From an uncultured Collinsella sp. (GTDB lineage Bacteria; Actinomycetota; Coriobacteriia; Coriobacteriales; Coriobacteriaceae), in assembly GCA_902494465.1 (NCBI GenBank), contig CABUTH010000115.1:1-6036 (forward strand): a stretch of DNA of 6,036 nucleotides, in the 5' to 3' direction. A model generated the notes under the pieces. It did no database searches. It was not told the DNA's origin and saw only the letters and a list, made by a program, of their open reading frames with translations. The position numbers and the translations under genes were made by a program. Position 1 is the first letter of the stretch. The number at the start of each line of letters is the position of its first letter. Of this stretch, positions 5,916 to 6,036 are shown one piece after another.

Positions 5916-6036
5916 TGTTTGGGGGTGCGGACAGAAAGTTGGACCGCGGGGCGGTCCGGACTGGAGGTTCGCATGTACAGCAGGGAGAAGGTCGAGCTCT
6001 TCCTCCTGGCGACGGAGGACGGCATGGGGCCGACCG
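5916..6036 (+). mobile_element. Left end of an insertion sequence (partial, IS3-like suspected)
   Basis: The segment from about 5916 begins TG and contains TGCGGACAGAAAGTTGGACC, which resembles IS3/IS150-type terminal repeats (5'-TG followed by a GTTGGAC-like motif). A 7-bp perfect hairpin (5941-5947 with 5951-5957) lies between this end and the orf start at 5973. The right end, second orf and target duplication are outside the window, so family and exact boundary are inferred. Confidence 0.5.
5973..6036 (+). CDS. Transposase first orf (OrfA-like), partial
   Basis: Only the first 21 codons are present, starting MYSREKVELFLLATEDGMGP. ATG at 5973 has GGAGG (5963-5967) five bases upstream, an excellent ribosome binding site. 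The peptide resembles the N-terminus of helix-turn-helix OrfA proteins of IS3-like elements seen in Collinsella, where a DNA-binding HTH would follow. This assignment is from memory of similar sequences and from the IS-like terminal sequence just upstream. The upstream hairpin may limit translation from read-through transcripts, as known for some other IS elements. It could instead be an ordinary HTH protein; the missing downstream sequence would settle this. Confidence 0.55.
   Translation, partial: MYSREKVELFLLATEDGMGPT

Noticed and set aside
5744..6025. 93-residue minus-strand frame spanning the small gene and IS end
   Set aside because: It is an Arg-rich shadow of the plus-strand small gene that crosses the IS junction and has no ribosome binding site.

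Overview
The window looks like a chromosomal segment of a Coriobacteriia actinobacterium, most likely Collinsella or a close relative. I infer this from the ClpB sequence, its strongly G/C-ending codons, the use of GTG starts, and the start of a transposase that resembles Collinsella insertion-sequence proteins. The genus is from memory of family sequences, not from a search.

Left part (1-2775), accessory in character. Gene A (1-616, minus, cut by the left edge) and gene C (2061-2732, plus) are inverted paralogues of about 70% identity (105 of 149 aligned residues by hand count, no gaps). Between them lies unrelated gene B (1158-1826, minus). All three encode small proteins with one N-terminal hydrophobic helix and a cysteine-containing domain predicted outside the membrane. 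None matches a family I recognise. Three copies of a 35-bp palindromic repeat lie in the gaps: two at gene 3' ends and one in the B/C divergent gap. The gap 617-1157 has no convincing gene but holds a 50-bp dyad, an orphan -10-like box and a clear rho-independent terminator.

Central part (2776-5624), a housekeeping unit. The complete clpB disaggregase gene (2916-5543) has its own leader, with an AT-rich 8-bp dyad and a short GC hairpin ahead of a good ribosome binding site. It ends at a strong terminator (5589-5624). No CIRCE, HAIR (HspR) or CtsR operator is visible upstream.

Right part (5625-6036). A small Pro/Ala/Lys then acidic protein gene (5677-5871) is followed by what looks like the left end of an insertion sequence whose first orf begins at 5973 and runs off the window.

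I see no defence system, CRISPR array, rRNA or convincing tRNA. The points most worth following are the paralogue pair with its reciprocal Cys/Tyr swap, the repeat whose core is inverted between similarly flanked copies, and the unassigned clpB leader dyad.
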